64,000 bases of DNA. Source: Rhizobium sp. J15 (GTDB lineage: Bacteria; Pseudomonadota; Alphaproteobacteria; Rhizobiales; Rhizobiaceae). Below are positions 9,043-20,986 of this stretch, piece by piece (position 1 is the stretch's first letter; every line of letters starts with the position of its first letter). The position numbers were made by a program, and so were the translations under genes. Under the pieces are notes generated by a model. That model was given only the letters and a program-made list of their open reading frames with translations, did no database searches and was not told the origin of the DNA. The stretch is from assembly GCF_002531825.1 (NCBI RefSeq), contig NZ_NWSX01000004.1, positions 46,010 through 110,009 on the forward strand, given 5' to 3'.

Positions 9043-10184
9043 GATGCGATGAGCTCCCGCCCGATCAGATAGCGGCGGATCTCGTTGGTGCCCGCGCCGA
9101 TATCGTAAAGCTTGGCGTCGCGCAGGAAACGCTCGACCGGCCATTCCTTGGTATAGCCGGCGCCGCCGAGCGCTTGGATCGCCTCGAGCGACACCTTCAC
9201 GGCATTCTCGCTGGCAAAGAGGATCGCGGCGGCCGCATCGGTGCGCGTGGCGCGGCCGGCATCGCAGGCCCGCGCCACGGAATAGACATAGGCGCGCGCC
9301 GAATTCAGCGCGACGTACATGTCGGCGATCTTGCCCTGCATCAGCTGGAAATCGCCGATCGCCTTGCCGAACTGCTTGCGGTCGCACACATAGGGCAGCA
9401 CGACGTCCAGGCAGGCCTGCATGATGCCGAGCGGGCCGGCAGCGAGCACGGCGCGCTCGTAATCGAGGCCCGACATCAGGATCTTGACGCCTTCTCCCTC
9501 CCGGCCCATCAGCGCCTCGGCCGGCACCTCGCAATCCTGAAAGACCAGTTCGGCCGTATCGCTGCCGCGCATGCCGAGCTTGGAAAGCTTCTTGGAGACG
9601 CTGAAGCCGGGCAGGCCTTTTTCGATGATGAAGGCGGAAATGCCTTTCGGGCCGGCGGCCGGATCGGTCTTGGCATAGACGACGAGCACGTCGGCATGCG
9701 GTGCATTGGTGATCCAGAATTTCGTGCCGTTGAGGACATAGCGGTCGCCCTTTTTATCGGCGCGCAACCGCATGGAGACGACATCGGAGCCCGAGCCGAC
9801 CTCCGACATGGCAAGCGAGCCGACATGGTCGCCTGATATCAGCTTCGGCAGATAGCGGTTTTTCTGTTCCGGCGATGCCCAGCGACGGATCTGGTTGACG
9901 CAGAGATTGGAATGAGCGCCGTAGCTCAAGCCCACCGAGGCCGAGGCGCGCGAGACTTCCTCCATGGCGACGACATGCTCGAGATAACCGAGGCCGGCGC
10001 CGCCGAATTCTTCCTCGACGGTGATGCCATGCAGGCCGAGCGCGCCCATCTGAGGCCAGAGCTGGCGCGGGAACGTGTTGCTTTCGTCGATCTCCGCGGC
10101 GAGCGGAGCAATATGACCGGCGGCAAATCGCGCCGTCGTTTCGCGGATCGCGTCCGCGGTTTCGCCGAGCGAAAAATCAAACAT
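9039..10184 (-). CDS. ivd: Isovaleryl-CoA dehydrogenase
   Basis: This 381-residue acyl-CoA dehydrogenase is FAD-dependent, tetrameric and passes electrons to ETF. It converts isovaleryl-CoA to 3-methylcrotonyl-CoA. Family motifs are [26 protein letters not shown] (FAD/substrate binding), WITNAPHAD and [19 protein letters not shown]. The catalytic glutamate is probably the one in [15 protein letters not shown], the internal position used by isovaleryl-CoA dehydrogenases, rather than the C-terminal one. The ATG at 10184 is preceded by GGGAGGAG. The open frame runs further upstream only into a palindromic repeat. It heads the mccB-mccA-maoC-citE string and lies downstream of the AraC regulator on the same strand. 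Confidence 0.93.
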   Translation of the reverse strand: MFDFSLGETADAIRETTARFAAGHIAPLAAEIDESNTFPRQLWPQMGALGLHGITVEEEFGGAGLGYLEHVVAMEEVSRASASVGLSYGAHSNLCVNQIRRWASPEQKNRYLPKLISGDHVGSLAMSEVGSGSDVVSMRLRADKKGDRYVLNGTKFWITNAPHADVLVVYAKTDPAAGPKGISAFIIEKGLPGFSVSKKLSKLGMRGSDTAELVFQDCEVPAEALMGREGEGVKILMSGLDYERAVLAAGPLGIMQACLDVVLPYVCDRKQFGKAIGDFQLMQGKIADMYVALNSARAYVYSVARACDAGRATRTDAAAAILFASENAVKVSLEAIQALGGAGYTKEWPVERFLRDAKLYDIGAGTNEIRRYLIGRELIAS

Positions 10185-10246
10185 GGCACTCCTCCCGCTG
10201 AAATATGTAGCGCGGGTTGCGGCAGGTTCAAAGAGGCACCCCATGC

Positions 10247-10389
10247 CTCCCTCATGCCTGTGCTTGTCACCGGCATCCAACCATCGCGCGTCCGCGCGGT
10301 GAATGGCTCTTTGCTCGCTCGAAGAAAGTCTCTTGCGCCCAAGGACTTGGGCGCGCTGGATGCCTGTGACAAGCACAGGCATGAGGGAG
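10247..10389. repeat. RIME-like intergenic palindromic element
   Basis: Two 33-base arms (10247-10279 and 10357-10389) are inverted repeats with one mismatch and enclose a 77-base centre. Inside is a perfect 9-bp hairpin, GCGCCCAAG-GA-CTTGGGCGC (10335-10354). The arm core CCTGTGCTTGTCAC resembles the Rhizobium intergenic mosaic elements (RIME); that family name is from memory. It sits between the AraC stop and the ivd start. Confidence 0.75.
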
Positions 10390-10457
10390 TATGTGGAACT
10401 GCCAGCGCCAAATAGCGACTGGGTCTAGATGCAGGTCTCGGCTTATTACCCACTGCG

Positions 10458-11456
10458 CTATTCCCCCGCTTCCTCCCGTCGAAAAGTCTCAGGGCTCTTG
10501 CCCATCCATTTGCGAAATGCGCGAAAAAAGGCGCTGGGTTCGGAATAGCCGAGCTGTACGGCGATCTCGCCGATCGTTTTCGAGGTATTCAGCAGCAGTT
10601 CGACGGCGAGGTCGCGGCGGATGTCGTCCTTGATGGCGGCATAGCTTTGTCCTTCGTCGTGCAGGCGGTGGCGCAGCGTCGAGGGCGGCATGCGCATGTC
10701 GGCGGCGAGTTCGGCGAAGCTTCGCCACGTGGCCGGCGTTGCCTGGTTCAAGCGCCGGCGGACGGCCGCGGCGATGCCGGCATCGTAGCGGTAGCGCACG
10801 AGAATATTGGCGGGCGCGCCGCGCAGGAATTGTTTCAGCGCCTGTTCGCTGCGTGAAATCGGCAGGTCGAGCAGGGCGCTGTCGAAACCGAGACGGCTGA
10901 TCGGCTGCGAGAAACGTACCGGCGCGCCGAAGAAAAGCCGGTAGTCGGCGCCTTGTTTCGGCTCGGCGCAGCGGAAATCCACGAGCCGGATCGGGATGCG
11001 GCGGCCGACCAGCCAGCAGGTGATGCCGTGCAGGATGATCCAGTAGGTGCGGTAGGCGAAGGCCGAGCGCGGGCTGTCTGCATCCCTGAGTTCGACCTCC
11101 GCCAGTCCGTCGCGGATGACGAGCCGTCCCCGGGGATCGTCGAGCACGACATCGAGGAAGCGCAGTGCCCGGCGCAGCGCCTGACCGAGCGTCGGCGCGT
11201 GCAGCACGCAATGGCAGAGCAGCGTGAAACTGCCGCTGCGCATCGGCCGGCCGCCCATGCCGAAGAATTCGTCGTCAAGCTCGGCGGCGATCGCCAGCCA
11301 GAGCGCGCCATAGGTTTCCGCCGAAACCGGCTGGTCGACGACCGACAGACCCACGCGGGCGAGGATCGGCGCCGTCGGCTTGCCGAGCCGCCGCAGGCTG
11401 TCGAGCGCCTCCTCGACGAAAGCAGGTGCGATCATGCGTCGTTCGATCTCGGCCAT
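10458..11456 (-). CDS. AraC-family transcriptional regulator
   Basis: This 332-residue protein has an N-terminal ligand-binding domain of the OruR/ArgR-like Arabinose_bd type (about 1-200) and a C-terminal pair of helix-turn-helix motifs (second one around [20 protein letters not shown], then [12 protein letters not shown]). The ATG at 11456 has GGGGA 4 bases upstream and is preferred over a TTG 20 codons earlier that lacks a binding site. It is divergent from the SDR-thiolase-bkd operon (135-bp gap) and precedes ivd on its own strand, so it is well placed to regulate both arms of branched-chain catabolism. The inducer is unknown; a branched-chain amino acid or CoA ester is a guess. Confidence 0.88.
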   Translation of the reverse strand: MAEIERRMIAPAFVEEALDSLRRLGKPTAPILARVGLSVVDQPVSAETYGALWLAIAAELDDEFFGMGGRPMRSGSFTLLCHCVLHAPTLGQALRRALRFLDVVLDDPRGRLVIRDGLAEVELRDADSPRSAFAYRTYWIILHGITCWLVGRRIPIRLVDFRCAEPKQGADYRLFFGAPVRFSQPISRLGFDSALLDLPISRSEQALKQFLRGAPANILVRYRYDAGIAAAVRRRLNQATPATWRSFAELAADMRMPPSTLRHRLHDEGQSYAAIKDDIRRDLAVELLLNTSKTIGEIAVQLGYSEPSAFFRAFRKWMGKSPETFRREEAGE

Positions 11457-11590
11457 CTCATCCCCGCTATGGCAAAACTGGCCGAAATAATGGAGCAGTT
11501 TTGTCATCGCTTGCAATAGGTGGAACGAATAGAATCGTGGGCGTCGGTGGCGCTCGGAGGAAGACGCGGCCGGCAGGGAGGAACAGATTC

Positions 11591-12358
11591 ATGCTGATCC
11601 GTGGGGCAAGTTTCATCGTCACCGGCGGCGGTTCCGGGCTCGGAGCGGCGACGGCGCGCATGCTGGTCGAGGCCGGCGGGCGTGTGACGATCGCCGATCT
11701 CAACGTCGAAGCGGGCGAGGCGATCGCGCGGGAATTCGGTAGTGATGCCCGTTTCGTCAAGGCCGATGTGGCCGATGGCGACGATGGACCGGCGGTGGTC
11801 GCCGCGGCAGCCGAAGCCTTCGGCGCCTTGCGCGGGCTGGTCAATTGCGCAGGCATCGCTCCGGCCGAAAAGGTGATCGGCCGCGACGGACCACACCGGC
11901 TGGAGAGTTTCGCGCGCACCATCGGCATCAATCTCATCGGCACGTTCAACATGATCCGGCTTGCCGCTGCCGCGATCCAGAATGCGGAGCCGGATGCTGA
12001 AGGCGAACGCGGCGTGATCGTCAACACGGCCTCGGTCGCCGCCTTCGACGGCCAGATCGGCCAGGCGGCCTATGCCGCTTCCAAGGGCGGGGTGGCGGCG
12101 ATGACCTTGCCGATCGCCCGCGAGCTTGCCCGTCACGGCATTCGCGTCGTGTCGATTGCGCCCGGCATTTTCGAAACGCCGATGATGGCCGGCATGCCGG
12201 CCGAGGTTCAGACAGCCCTCGGCCAGAGCGTGCCCTTTCCGCCGCGGCTTGGCCGGCCGGCGGAATTTGCCGGACTGGTGCGCCATATCGTTGAAAACAA
12301 CATGCTGAACGGCGTGGTCATTCGCCTCGACGGCGCATTGCGGATGGGCGCGCGGTAA
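11591..12358 (+). CDS. SDR dehydrogenase, 3-hydroxyacyl-CoA dehydrogenase type II-like
   Basis: This 255-residue short-chain dehydrogenase has the nucleotide loop [12 protein letters not shown], and the catalytic YxxxK in AAYAASKGG. Overall architecture and the C-terminus RLDGALRM resemble HSD10-type enzymes, which oxidise 2-methyl-3-hydroxybutyryl-CoA in isoleucine breakdown. The ATG at 11591 follows GGGAGGAAC. The frame upstream reaches into the AraC gene on the opposite strand and is not coding. It is the first gene of the operon with thiolase, acyl-CoA dehydrogenase and bkd, which fits this role. General fatty acyl 3-hydroxyacyl-CoA oxidation is the alternative. Confidence 0.85.
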   Translation: MLIRGASFIVTGGGSGLGAATARMLVEAGGRVTIADLNVEAGEAIAREFGSDARFVKADVADGDDGPAVVAAAAEAFGALRGLVNCAGIAPAEKVIGRDGPHRLESFARTIGINLIGTFNMIRLAAAAIQNAEPDAEGERGVIVNTASVAAFDGQIGQAAYAASKGGVAAMTLPIARELARHGIRVVSIAPGIFETPMMAGMPAEVQTALGQSVPFPPRLGRPAEFAGLVRHIVENNMLNGVVIRLDGALRMGAR

Positions 12359-12380
12359 GCGTGACGCCCAAGGAGGAAAG

Positions 12381-13568
12381 ATGGCATTGCAGGACCCAAT
12401 CGTCATCGTCGGTGCGGCGCGCACGCCGATCGGCAGTTTCCAGGGAGAGTTGAAGGAGGCGACTGCACCGGAACTCGGAGCGGCGGCGATCCGCGCAGCA
12501 CTTGAGCGCAGCAGCGTCGAAGCCGAGGCGATCGAGGAGGTCGTTTTCGGCTGTGTGTTGCCGGCGGGGCAGGGGCAGGCTCCGGCGCGCCAGGCGGCGA
12601 TCCATGCGGGCCTCCCCTTCGCGACCGGCGCCAGCACCGTCAACAAGATGTGCGGCTCGGGCATGAAGGCGGTCATGATGGCGCATGACCAGATCGCCGC
12701 GGGCAGCGTTTCGATCGCTGTCGCGGGCGGCATGGAAAGCATGACGAATGCGCCCTATCTCCTTGACAAGGCCCGCGGCGGCTACAGGCTCGGCCACGGG
12801 CGCGTCGTGGATCATATGTTCCTCGACGGGCTGGAGGATGCTTATGACAAGGGGCGCTTGATGGGCAGCTTCGCGGAGGATTGCGCCGAGGCCTATCAGT
12901 TCACGCGCGAGGCGCAGGACAGCTATGCCATCGCCTCGCTGACGCGAGCGCAGAAGGCGATCGCTGAAGGCTGTTTCGACAGCGAGATCGTGCCGGTAAC
13001 GGTCAGATCGGGCAAATCAGAGCAGATTGCGAGCCGCGACGAGCAGCCGGGCAAGGCCAAGCTCGACAAGATCCCGACGCTGAAGCCCGCCTTTCGCGAT
13101 GGCGGCACGGTGACGGCCGCCAATTCCAGTTCGATCTCCGATGGCGCGGCAGCCCTCGTTCTGATGCGCCGCTCCGAAGCCGAGCATCGCGGCCTGACAC
13201 CGCTCGCTACCATCCTTGGCCATGCCACCCATTCGCAGGCGCCCAACCTTTTCGCCACCGCGCCGATCGGCGCGCTGCAGAAGCTCTCCGACCGGACCGG
13301 CCTGGCGCTTGCGGATGTCGATCTCTTCGAAATCAACGAGGCTTTCGCCGTCGTCGCCATGGCGGCAATGCGCGATCTCGACCTGCCGCATGAAAAGGTG
13401 AACGTGCATGGCGGCGCCTGCGCGCTCGGCCATCCGATCGGCGCATCGGGCGCCCGCATTCTGGTGACGCTGCTTTCAGCATTGGAGCGTTACGATCTGA
13501 AGCGCGGCATGGCCGCGCTCTGCATCGGCGGCGGCGAGGCGACGGCCGTCGCTATCGAGCGGCATTAG
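12381..13568 (+). CDS. Acetyl-CoA C-acyltransferase (thiolase)
   Basis: This 395-residue thiolase has the nucleophilic cysteine C91 in NKMCGSGMKAVMM, and the C-terminal GGACALGHPIGASGARI with the second cysteine and histidine. The neighbouring NEAF motif is in EINEAFAV. AAGGAGGAAAG precedes the ATG. Thiolases of this class cleave acetoacetyl-CoA or 2-methylacetoacetyl-CoA; with an SDR upstream and a short/branched acyl-CoA dehydrogenase downstream, the last step of isoleucine degradation (acetyl-CoA plus propionyl-CoA) is the best fit. It is 22 bases from the SDR stop and 15 bases from the next gene. Confidence 0.9.
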   Translation: MALQDPIVIVGAARTPIGSFQGELKEATAPELGAAAIRAALERSSVEAEAIEEVVFGCVLPAGQGQAPARQAAIHAGLPFATGASTVNKMCGSGMKAVMMAHDQIAAGSVSIAVAGGMESMTNAPYLLDKARGGYRLGHGRVVDHMFLDGLEDAYDKGRLMGSFAEDCAEAYQFTREAQDSYAIASLTRAQKAIAEGCFDSEIVPVTVRSGKSEQIASRDEQPGKAKLDKIPTLKPAFRDGGTVTAANSSSISDGAAALVLMRRSEAEHRGLTPLATILGHATHSQAPNLFATAPIGALQKLSDRTGLALADVDLFEINEAFAVVAMAAMRDLDLPHEKVNVHGGACALGHPIGASGARILVTLLSALERYDLKRGMAALCIGGGEATAVAIERH

Positions 13569-13583
13569 CGGGGAGGCAAATAG

Positions 13584-16008
<2,425 letters not shown>

Positions 16009-16009
16009 C

Positions 16010-17023
16010 ATGGCCAGGATGACGATGATCGAGGCCGTGCGCAGCGCCATGGACGTCTCGATGGCGCGCGACGACAATGTCGTGGTCTTCGGCGAGGATG
16101 TCGGCTATTTCGGCGGCGTCTTCCGCTCGACGCAGGGCCTGCAGGCGAAATACGGCAGAACGCGCTGCTTCGATACGCCGATCAGCGAATCCGGCATCGT
16201 CGGTACGGCGATCGGCATGGCGGCCTATGGGCTGAAACCCTGTGTCGAGATTCAGTTCGCCGATTACATGTATCCGGCCTATGACCAGCTGACGCAGGAG
16301 GCGGCGCGCATCCGCTACCGGTCCAACGGCGATTTCACCTGCCCGATCGTCGTGCGCATGCCGACAGGCGGCGGCATCTTCGGCGGCCAGACGCACAGCC
16401 AGAGCCCGGAAGCGCTCTTCACCCATGTCTGTGGGCTGAAGGTGATCGTGCCGTCCAATCCCTATGATGCCAAGGGCCTGCTGATCGCGGCGATCGAGGA
16501 CCCTGATCCCGTCATGTTTCTGGAGCCGAAGCGGCTCTATAACGGCCCCTTCGACGGTCATCACGAGCGGCCGGTGACGCCCTGGTCGAAACACGACCTC
16601 GGCGAGGTGCCCGACGGCCATTATACCATTCCGATCGGCAAGGCCGAGGTGCGGCGCACGGGATCGGCGGTGACAGTGATCGCCTATGGCACCATGGTGC
16701 ATGTGGCGCTCGCCGCGGCCGAGGATGCCGGTATCGATGCCGAGGTGATCGATTTGAGAAGCCTGCTGCCGCTCGATCTCGATACGATCGTCAGATCGGT
16801 CACCAAGACCGGGCGCTGCGTCGTTGTTCATGAGGCGACCTTGACGTCGGGATTCGGCGCCGAAGTCGTGTCGCTGGTGCAGGAACATTGCTTCTATCAT
16901 CTCGAAGCGCCTGTCGTGCGCGTCGCCGGCTGGGACACGCCCTATCCGCATGCGCAGGAGTGGGACTATTTTCCCGGTCCAGGCCGGGTCGGGCGGGCGC
17001 TCGCCGAAGTCATGGAGGCCTGA
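16010..17023 (+). CDS. bkdAB: Branched-chain keto-acid dehydrogenase E1 beta
   Basis: This 337-residue transketolase-like beta subunit completes the E1 heterotetramer. It begins RMTMIEAVRSAMDVSM and contains GEDVGYFGGVFRST, DTPISESGIVG (TPP-contacting region), QIQ-like EIQFADYMYPA, MPTGGGIFGG and EATLTSGFGAE. The ATG at 16010 begins one base after the E1 alpha stop, implying coupled translation; a longer open frame upstream would lie inside E1 alpha. The length is normal for the family. Confidence 0.95.
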   Translation: MARMTMIEAVRSAMDVSMARDDNVVVFGEDVGYFGGVFRSTQGLQAKYGRTRCFDTPISESGIVGTAIGMAAYGLKPCVEIQFADYMYPAYDQLTQEAARIRYRSNGDFTCPIVVRMPTGGGIFGGQTHSQSPEALFTHVCGLKVIVPSNPYDAKGLLIAAIEDPDPVMFLEPKRLYNGPFDGHHERPVTPWSKHDLGEVPDGHYTIPIGKAEVRRTGSAVTVIAYGTMVHVALAAAEDAGIDAEVIDLRSLLPLDLDTIVRSVTKTGRCVVVHEATLTSGFGAEVVSLVQEHCFYHLEAPVVRVAGWDTPYPHAQEWDYFPGPGRVGRALAEVMEA

Positions 17024-17026
17024 GCC

Positions 17027-18250
17027 ATGGGCGAATTCATCATCAAGATGCCCGATGTCGGGGAAGGGGTCGCCGAGGCCGAGCTTGTCGAATGGCATGT
17101 GAAGCCAGGAGATCCGGTCCGCGAGGACATGGTGATCGCCGCCGTGATGACCGACAAGGCGACCGTCGAAATTCCCTCTCCCGTCAACGGCACGGTCATC
17201 TGGCTTGCCGGCGAGGTCGGTGACCGGATTGCGGTGAAGGCGCCGCTGGTGCGGATCGAGACCGCTGGAGATGTGGGCGAGGCGCAGCCGATGCAGATCT
17301 CGCAGGCGCCGATTGCCGAACCGGCCAAGGGCGAAACGGCAAAGCCCGCGCCGCCGCCTCCTGCCGCGCAGCCCGCCGAAAAGCCGCTCGCCGCGCCCTC
17401 GGTGCGGCTCTTCGCCAGGGAAAGCGGCGTCGATCTGAGGCAAGTGCAGGGAAGCGGACCGGCCGGGCGTATCCTGCGCGAGGATGTCGAGCAATTCCTG
17501 GCCCAGGGAACGGCGCCTGCGGCGGCAAAGACGGGCTTCGCCAGGAAAACGGCGACCGAAGAAATCAAGCTCACTGGCCTGCGCCGCCGGATCGCCGAGA
17601 AGATGGTGCTGTCCACCTCGCGCATTCCTCACATCACCTATGTGGAGGAAGTCGATATGACGGCGCTCGAGGAACTGCGCGCCACGATGAACGGCGACCG
17701 CCGGGAGGGTCATCCGAAGCTGACGGTTCTGCCCTTCCTGATGCGGGCGCTGGTCAAGGCGATTTCCGAGCAGCCGGAGGTCAACGCCACCTTCGACGAC
17801 GATGCCGGCATCATCACGCGTTATAGTGCCGTGCATATCGGCATCGCCACGCAGACGCCAGCCGGGCTGACCGTGCCCGTCGTGCGGCATGCGGAAGCGC
17901 GCGGCATCTGGGATTGCGCGGCCGAGATGAACCGGCTGGCGGAAGCGGCGCGCTCGGGCACGGCGACGCGTGATGAGCTTTCCGGCTCCTCCATCACCAT
18001 CAGCTCGCTTGGAGCGCTTGGCGGCATCGTCTCGACGCCCGTCATCAATCATCCTGAGGTCGCGATCATCGGCGTCAACAAGATCGCCACGCGTCCGGTC
18101 TGGGACGGGACGCAATTCGTGCCGCGCAAGATGATGAATCTCTCCTCGAGCTTCGATCATCGCATTATCGACGGCTGGGATGCGGCGACCTTCGTGCAGC
18201 GCATCCGTACGCTCCTCGAAACGCCGGCGCTCATTTTCATCGAAGGCTGA
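17027..18250 (+). CDS. bkdB: Branched-chain keto-acid dehydrogenase E2 (dihydrolipoyl transacylase)
   Basis: This 407-residue core subunit has one lipoyl domain (1-80; lipoylated K44 in [10 protein letters not shown]), a proline/alanine-rich linker (about 95-125), a peripheral-subunit-binding domain (about 127-165, [15 protein letters not shown]...GRILREDV) and the catalytic acyltransferase domain ending in [15 protein letters not shown] with the active-site His and Asp. It accepts the branched acyl group from E1 and passes it to CoA. It starts 3 bases after the E1 beta stop and is followed by E3 after 3 bases. Confidence 0.95.
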   Translation: MGEFIIKMPDVGEGVAEAELVEWHVKPGDPVREDMVIAAVMTDKATVEIPSPVNGTVIWLAGEVGDRIAVKAPLVRIETAGDVGEAQPMQISQAPIAEPAKGETAKPAPPPPAAQPAEKPLAAPSVRLFARESGVDLRQVQGSGPAGRILREDVEQFLAQGTAPAAAKTGFARKTATEEIKLTGLRRRIAEKMVLSTSRIPHITYVEEVDMTALEELRATMNGDRREGHPKLTVLPFLMRALVKAISEQPEVNATFDDDAGIITRYSAVHIGIATQTPAGLTVPVVRHAEARGIWDCAAEMNRLAEAARSGTATRDELSGSSITISSLGALGGIVSTPVINHPEVAIIGVNKIATRPVWDGTQFVPRKMMNLSSSFDHRIIDGWDAATFVQRIRTLLETPALIFIEG

Positions 18251-18253
18251 GCC

Positions 18254-19651
18254 ATGAAAGAAATTCTCTGCAAGCTCCTCGTCATCGGCGCCGGTCCGGG
18301 CGGCTATGTCTGCGCTATCCGCGCCGGCCAGCTCGGCATCGATACCGTCATCGTCGAGGCGGGAAAGCCGGGCGGCACCTGCCTGACGGTCGGCTGCATC
18401 CCTTCCAAGGCGCTGATCCATGCGGCCGAGGAATTCGACGCGACGCAAAAGATGCTCGCCGGCAGGAACCCGATGGGCATCCGTATCGAAGGCGCTTCAC
18501 TTGATTTGCGAAGGACGATTGCCTGGAAGGACGGCATCGTCGGCCGGTTGACGGGCGGCGTCTCCGGGCTGTTGCAGAAGGCGCGGGTCAAGATCGTCCA
18601 CGGCCGCGCCCACTTTCGCGACGGCAAGACCGTAGAGGTCGAGACGGAAACCGGCCAGCAGATCATCCGCGCCGAGACCGTGGTGATCGCCACCGGCTCC
18701 GATCCGGTGGAGCTTGCCAGCCTGCCCTTCGGCGGTCGCGTCATTTCCTCGACCGAGGCGCTGTCGCTGACGGAGCTGCCCAAGAAGCTCGTGGTGGTCG
18801 GCGGCGGCTATATCGGGCTGGAACTCGGCACGGCCTTCTCCAAGATGGGATCGGAAGTCACGGTCGTCGAGGCGACGCAACAGGTGCTGCCGCTCTATGA
18901 CGCCGAGATGGTGCGGCCCGTCCTGCGCAAGCTCACCGAAAGCGGTATCCGTGTGTTGACGGGTGCGAAGGCCATGGGTCTTGCCGACAATGGCGAGGCA
19001 TTGCTCATCGAAACCTCCGACGGCCGGCGGGAGACCTTGCCGGCCGACCGCATCCTCGTCACCGTCGGCCGCCGCCCGCGAACAGCGGGATCCGGTCTCG
19101 AAGAGCTCGATCTCGATCGTGCCGGTCCTTATCTCAGGATTGATGATCGCTGCCGCACCTCCATGCGCGGCATCTATGCGATCGGCGACGTGACCGGCGA
19201 ACCGATGCTGGCCCACCGGGCCATGGCGCAAGGGGAGATGGTGGCGGAGATCATCGCCGGCAGGAAGCGGGCCTGGGACAAGCGCTGCATTCCCGCCATC
19301 TGCTTCACCGATCCCGAGATCGTCAGCGCCGGTCTCTCGCCGGCGGAGGCGCGGGCACAAGGCTATGAGATCCGCACCGGGCAGTTTCCCTTCAGCGCCA
19401 ATGGACGGGCGATGACGATGCTGTCCGAAGAGGGCTTCGTGCGCGTCGTCGCCCGCGCCGACACCAATCTCGTTCTCGGCCTGCAGGCAGTGGGGGCGGG
19501 TGTCTCCGAACTCTCGGCCGCCTTCGCCATGGCAATCGAGATGGGCGCACGCCTGGAAGACATCGCCGGCACCATCCACGCACATCCGACCCGCAGCGAA
19601 GCGATCATGGAAGCGGCGGCGAAAGCTTTGGGAAGTGCCTTGCACATCTGA
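18254..19651 (+). CDS. lpdV: Dihydrolipoyl dehydrogenase (E3)
   Basis: This 465-residue flavoprotein reoxidises the lipoyl group of E2 with NAD. It shows the FAD loop GAGPGGYVCAIRA, the redox disulfide C43/C48 in GGTCLTVGCIPSK, the NAD loop GGGYIGLELG, the second FAD motif in YAIGDVTGEPMLAH, and the C-terminal His-Glu pair in HAHPTRSEA. Threonine replaces the more common asparagine in the CLNVGC sequence. It is the last gene of the operon, ends 81 bp from the convergent toxin gene, and is probably dedicated to the Bkd complex. Confidence 0.95.
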   Translation: MKEILCKLLVIGAGPGGYVCAIRAGQLGIDTVIVEAGKPGGTCLTVGCIPSKALIHAAEEFDATQKMLAGRNPMGIRIEGASLDLRRTIAWKDGIVGRLTGGVSGLLQKARVKIVHGRAHFRDGKTVEVETETGQQIIRAETVVIATGSDPVELASLPFGGRVISSTEALSLTELPKKLVVVGGGYIGLELGTAFSKMGSEVTVVEATQQVLPLYDAEMVRPVLRKLTESGIRVLTGAKAMGLADNGEALLIETSDGRRETLPADRILVTVGRRPRTAGSGLEELDLDRAGPYLRIDDRCRTSMRGIYAIGDVTGEPMLAHRAMAQGEMVAEIIAGRKRAWDKRCIPAICFTDPEIVSAGLSPAEARAQGYEIRTGQFPFSANGRAMTMLSEEGFVRVVARADTNLVLGLQAVGAGVSELSAAFAMAIEMGARLEDIAGTIHAHPTRSEAIMEAAAKALGSALHI

Positions 19652-19732
19652 AAGAGATGACGGGATCCCGGTATGGTTGTGGGTCGGGCTTTCTCTCGGC
19701 TACAGACATTTCAGCCTAAAATGAACATGGGG

Positions 19733-20065
19733 CTAATTCGATGCTTCGGGATCTTGCAGCCACGTCGGAATATCCAGCTTAGCGTGGAGGATACGCCATA
19801 CGTCGACATGATCGGCTTGCTCGAGATAGAAGACGATATAGGGAAAGTCCTTTAGTCTTATGCTGCGTAGATCAGGCAGGCCGAGTTCATATGCATAACG
19901 CAAGGAACCCGATGCAGGATGCTCGGCGAGCAAAGGAAATGTCGACTGCAATGCATCAACGAAGCCTATCGCGACTTGAGCGCCAGCCTCGCGAGCATAG
20001 TAACCCACGGCGTTCTCGGCGTCTTCGCGAGCCGATTGGCGGGGGATAACAGACTTTGCTGTCAC
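19733..20065 (-). CDS. parE: ParE-like toxin of the RelE/ParE superfamily
   Basis: This 110-residue basic-acidic small protein has the ParE pattern: an N-terminal helical pair (AREDAENAVGYYAREAGAQV...FVDALQSTFPLLAEHP), G(L)PDLRSIRLKDFPYIVFYL, and a terminal strand DVWRILHAKLD. ParE toxins typically poison DNA gyrase; some relatives act otherwise. It starts with a GTG at 20065 that overlaps the antitoxin stop (GTGA), the usual translational coupling. It is convergent with lpdV and downstream of the thiamine operon on the same strand. Confidence 0.85.
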   Translation of the reverse strand: MTAKSVIPRQSAREDAENAVGYYAREAGAQVAIGFVDALQSTFPLLAEHPASGSLRYAYELGLPDLRSIRLKDFPYIVFYLEQADHVDVWRILHAKLDIPTWLQDPEASN

Positions 20066-20301
20066 TTGGAGCTTTGTTTCAAGGCGCGGTCGCGCAAGCC
20101 GTCGAAATAATTGGCATTAACCGGCTCGGTTGCTGCGGATGACGCGCCCTCAAGCAGCAGATCGCGCAAATGCTGCCGCTCTTTGTCGCGACGGATCAGC
20201 TCACGTACATACTCGCTGCTCGTGCCATAACCTCGCCCGGCGACCTGTTGATCGACGAAGTGTTTTAGGCTGTCGGGCAACGAGATATTCATAGTGCTCA
20301 T
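20062..20301 (-). CDS. parD: ParD/CopG-type antitoxin
   Basis: This 79-residue protein has an N-terminal ribbon-helix-helix fold (MNISLPDSLKHFVDQQV, then TSSEYVRELIRRD) and a disordered C-terminal tail that would wrap the toxin. RHH antitoxins also repress their own promoter. The gene starts at 20301, 70 bp after the thiE stop, and overlaps the toxin by 4 bases. Any autoregulatory operator should lie in 20302-20371; no clear palindrome was recognised there. Confidence 0.87.
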   Translation of the reverse strand: MSTMNISLPDSLKHFVDQQVAGRGYGTSSEYVRELIRRDKERQHLRDLLLEGASSAATEPVNANYFDGLRDRALKQSSK

Positions 20302-20371
20302 CGGGGCAGGGTAGCTACTATGGCAAAATTTGGCAAGGCTTGGGTTCTACAATTTTGTGGCAGGTTCTTCC

Positions 20372-20986
20372 TCAGCCTTCCCCGCAGAACGTGCGCGTTG
20401 CCGCAATCCACTCCAGAGTTCGCCGCTCGGGATCGGAATTGCGTGTGATGTCGGTGACGACGGCAGCGCTGTCGGCGCCGTTTTCAAACACACCGGGGAT
20501 GCGCTCCACGTTCAGCCCGCCAATGGCGACGAGGGGTAGGGGGCCGATGCGGCTCCTCCAGTCGCGCAGCCGATCGAGGCCCTGCGGCGCCCAGGGCATG
20601 ACCTTGAGGATGGTGGCATAGATCGGCCCGAGCGCGATATAGTCCGGGCGGGCCGCAAGTGCGACGTCCAGTTCCGCCTCGTCATGGGTGGAGAGCCCTA
20701 ATTTCAGGCCGGCCTTGCGGATGGCGGCAAGATCGGCGGCCGCCAGATCCTCCTGGCCGAGGTGGATGAAATCGCAGCCTTCTTCGATGGCAAGCTGCCA
20801 GTGGTCATTGACGATCAGCTGGCAGCCATGCGTCTCGCAGACTGCTTTTGCCGCTCGGATTTCCGCGCGTATGTCCTCCAGCGCTCGTTCCTTGACGCGC
20901 AATTGCACGAGTTTGACGCCAAGCGGAACCAGCCTTTCGATCCAGGCGGCGTTGTCGACGATCAGATAGAACGGATGGAGCGTCAT
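20372..20986 (-). CDS. thiE: Thiamine phosphate synthase
   Basis: This 204-residue TIM-barrel enzyme joins HMP-pyrophosphate and thiazole phosphate to thiamine phosphate. It shows LVQLRVKE at the pyrophosphate site, [30 protein letters not shown] and the phosphate loop [10 protein letters not shown]. It is short for the family, whose members are often 210-220 residues, and in the ALGPIYAT region the usual phosphate-binding context is slightly divergent. The start at 20986 overlaps the thiG stop by 4 bases. It is the last gene of the thiC-thiO-thiS-thiG-thiE operon. Confidence 0.9.
   Translation of the reverse strand: MTLHPFYLIVDNAAWIERLVPLGVKLVQLRVKERALEDIRAEIRAAKAVCETHGCQLIVNDHWQLAIEEGCDFIHLGQEDLAAADLAAIRKAGLKLGLSTHDEAELDVALAARPDYIALGPIYATILKVMPWAPQGLDRLRDWRSRIGPLPLVAIGGLNVERIPGVFENGADSAAVVTDITRNSDPERRTLEWIAATRTFCGEG

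Noticed and set aside
10185..10382. Longer isovaleryl-CoA dehydrogenase start in the upstream repeat
   Set aside because: The added residues are encoded by the palindromic element, and the ATG at 10184 has a strong ribosome site.
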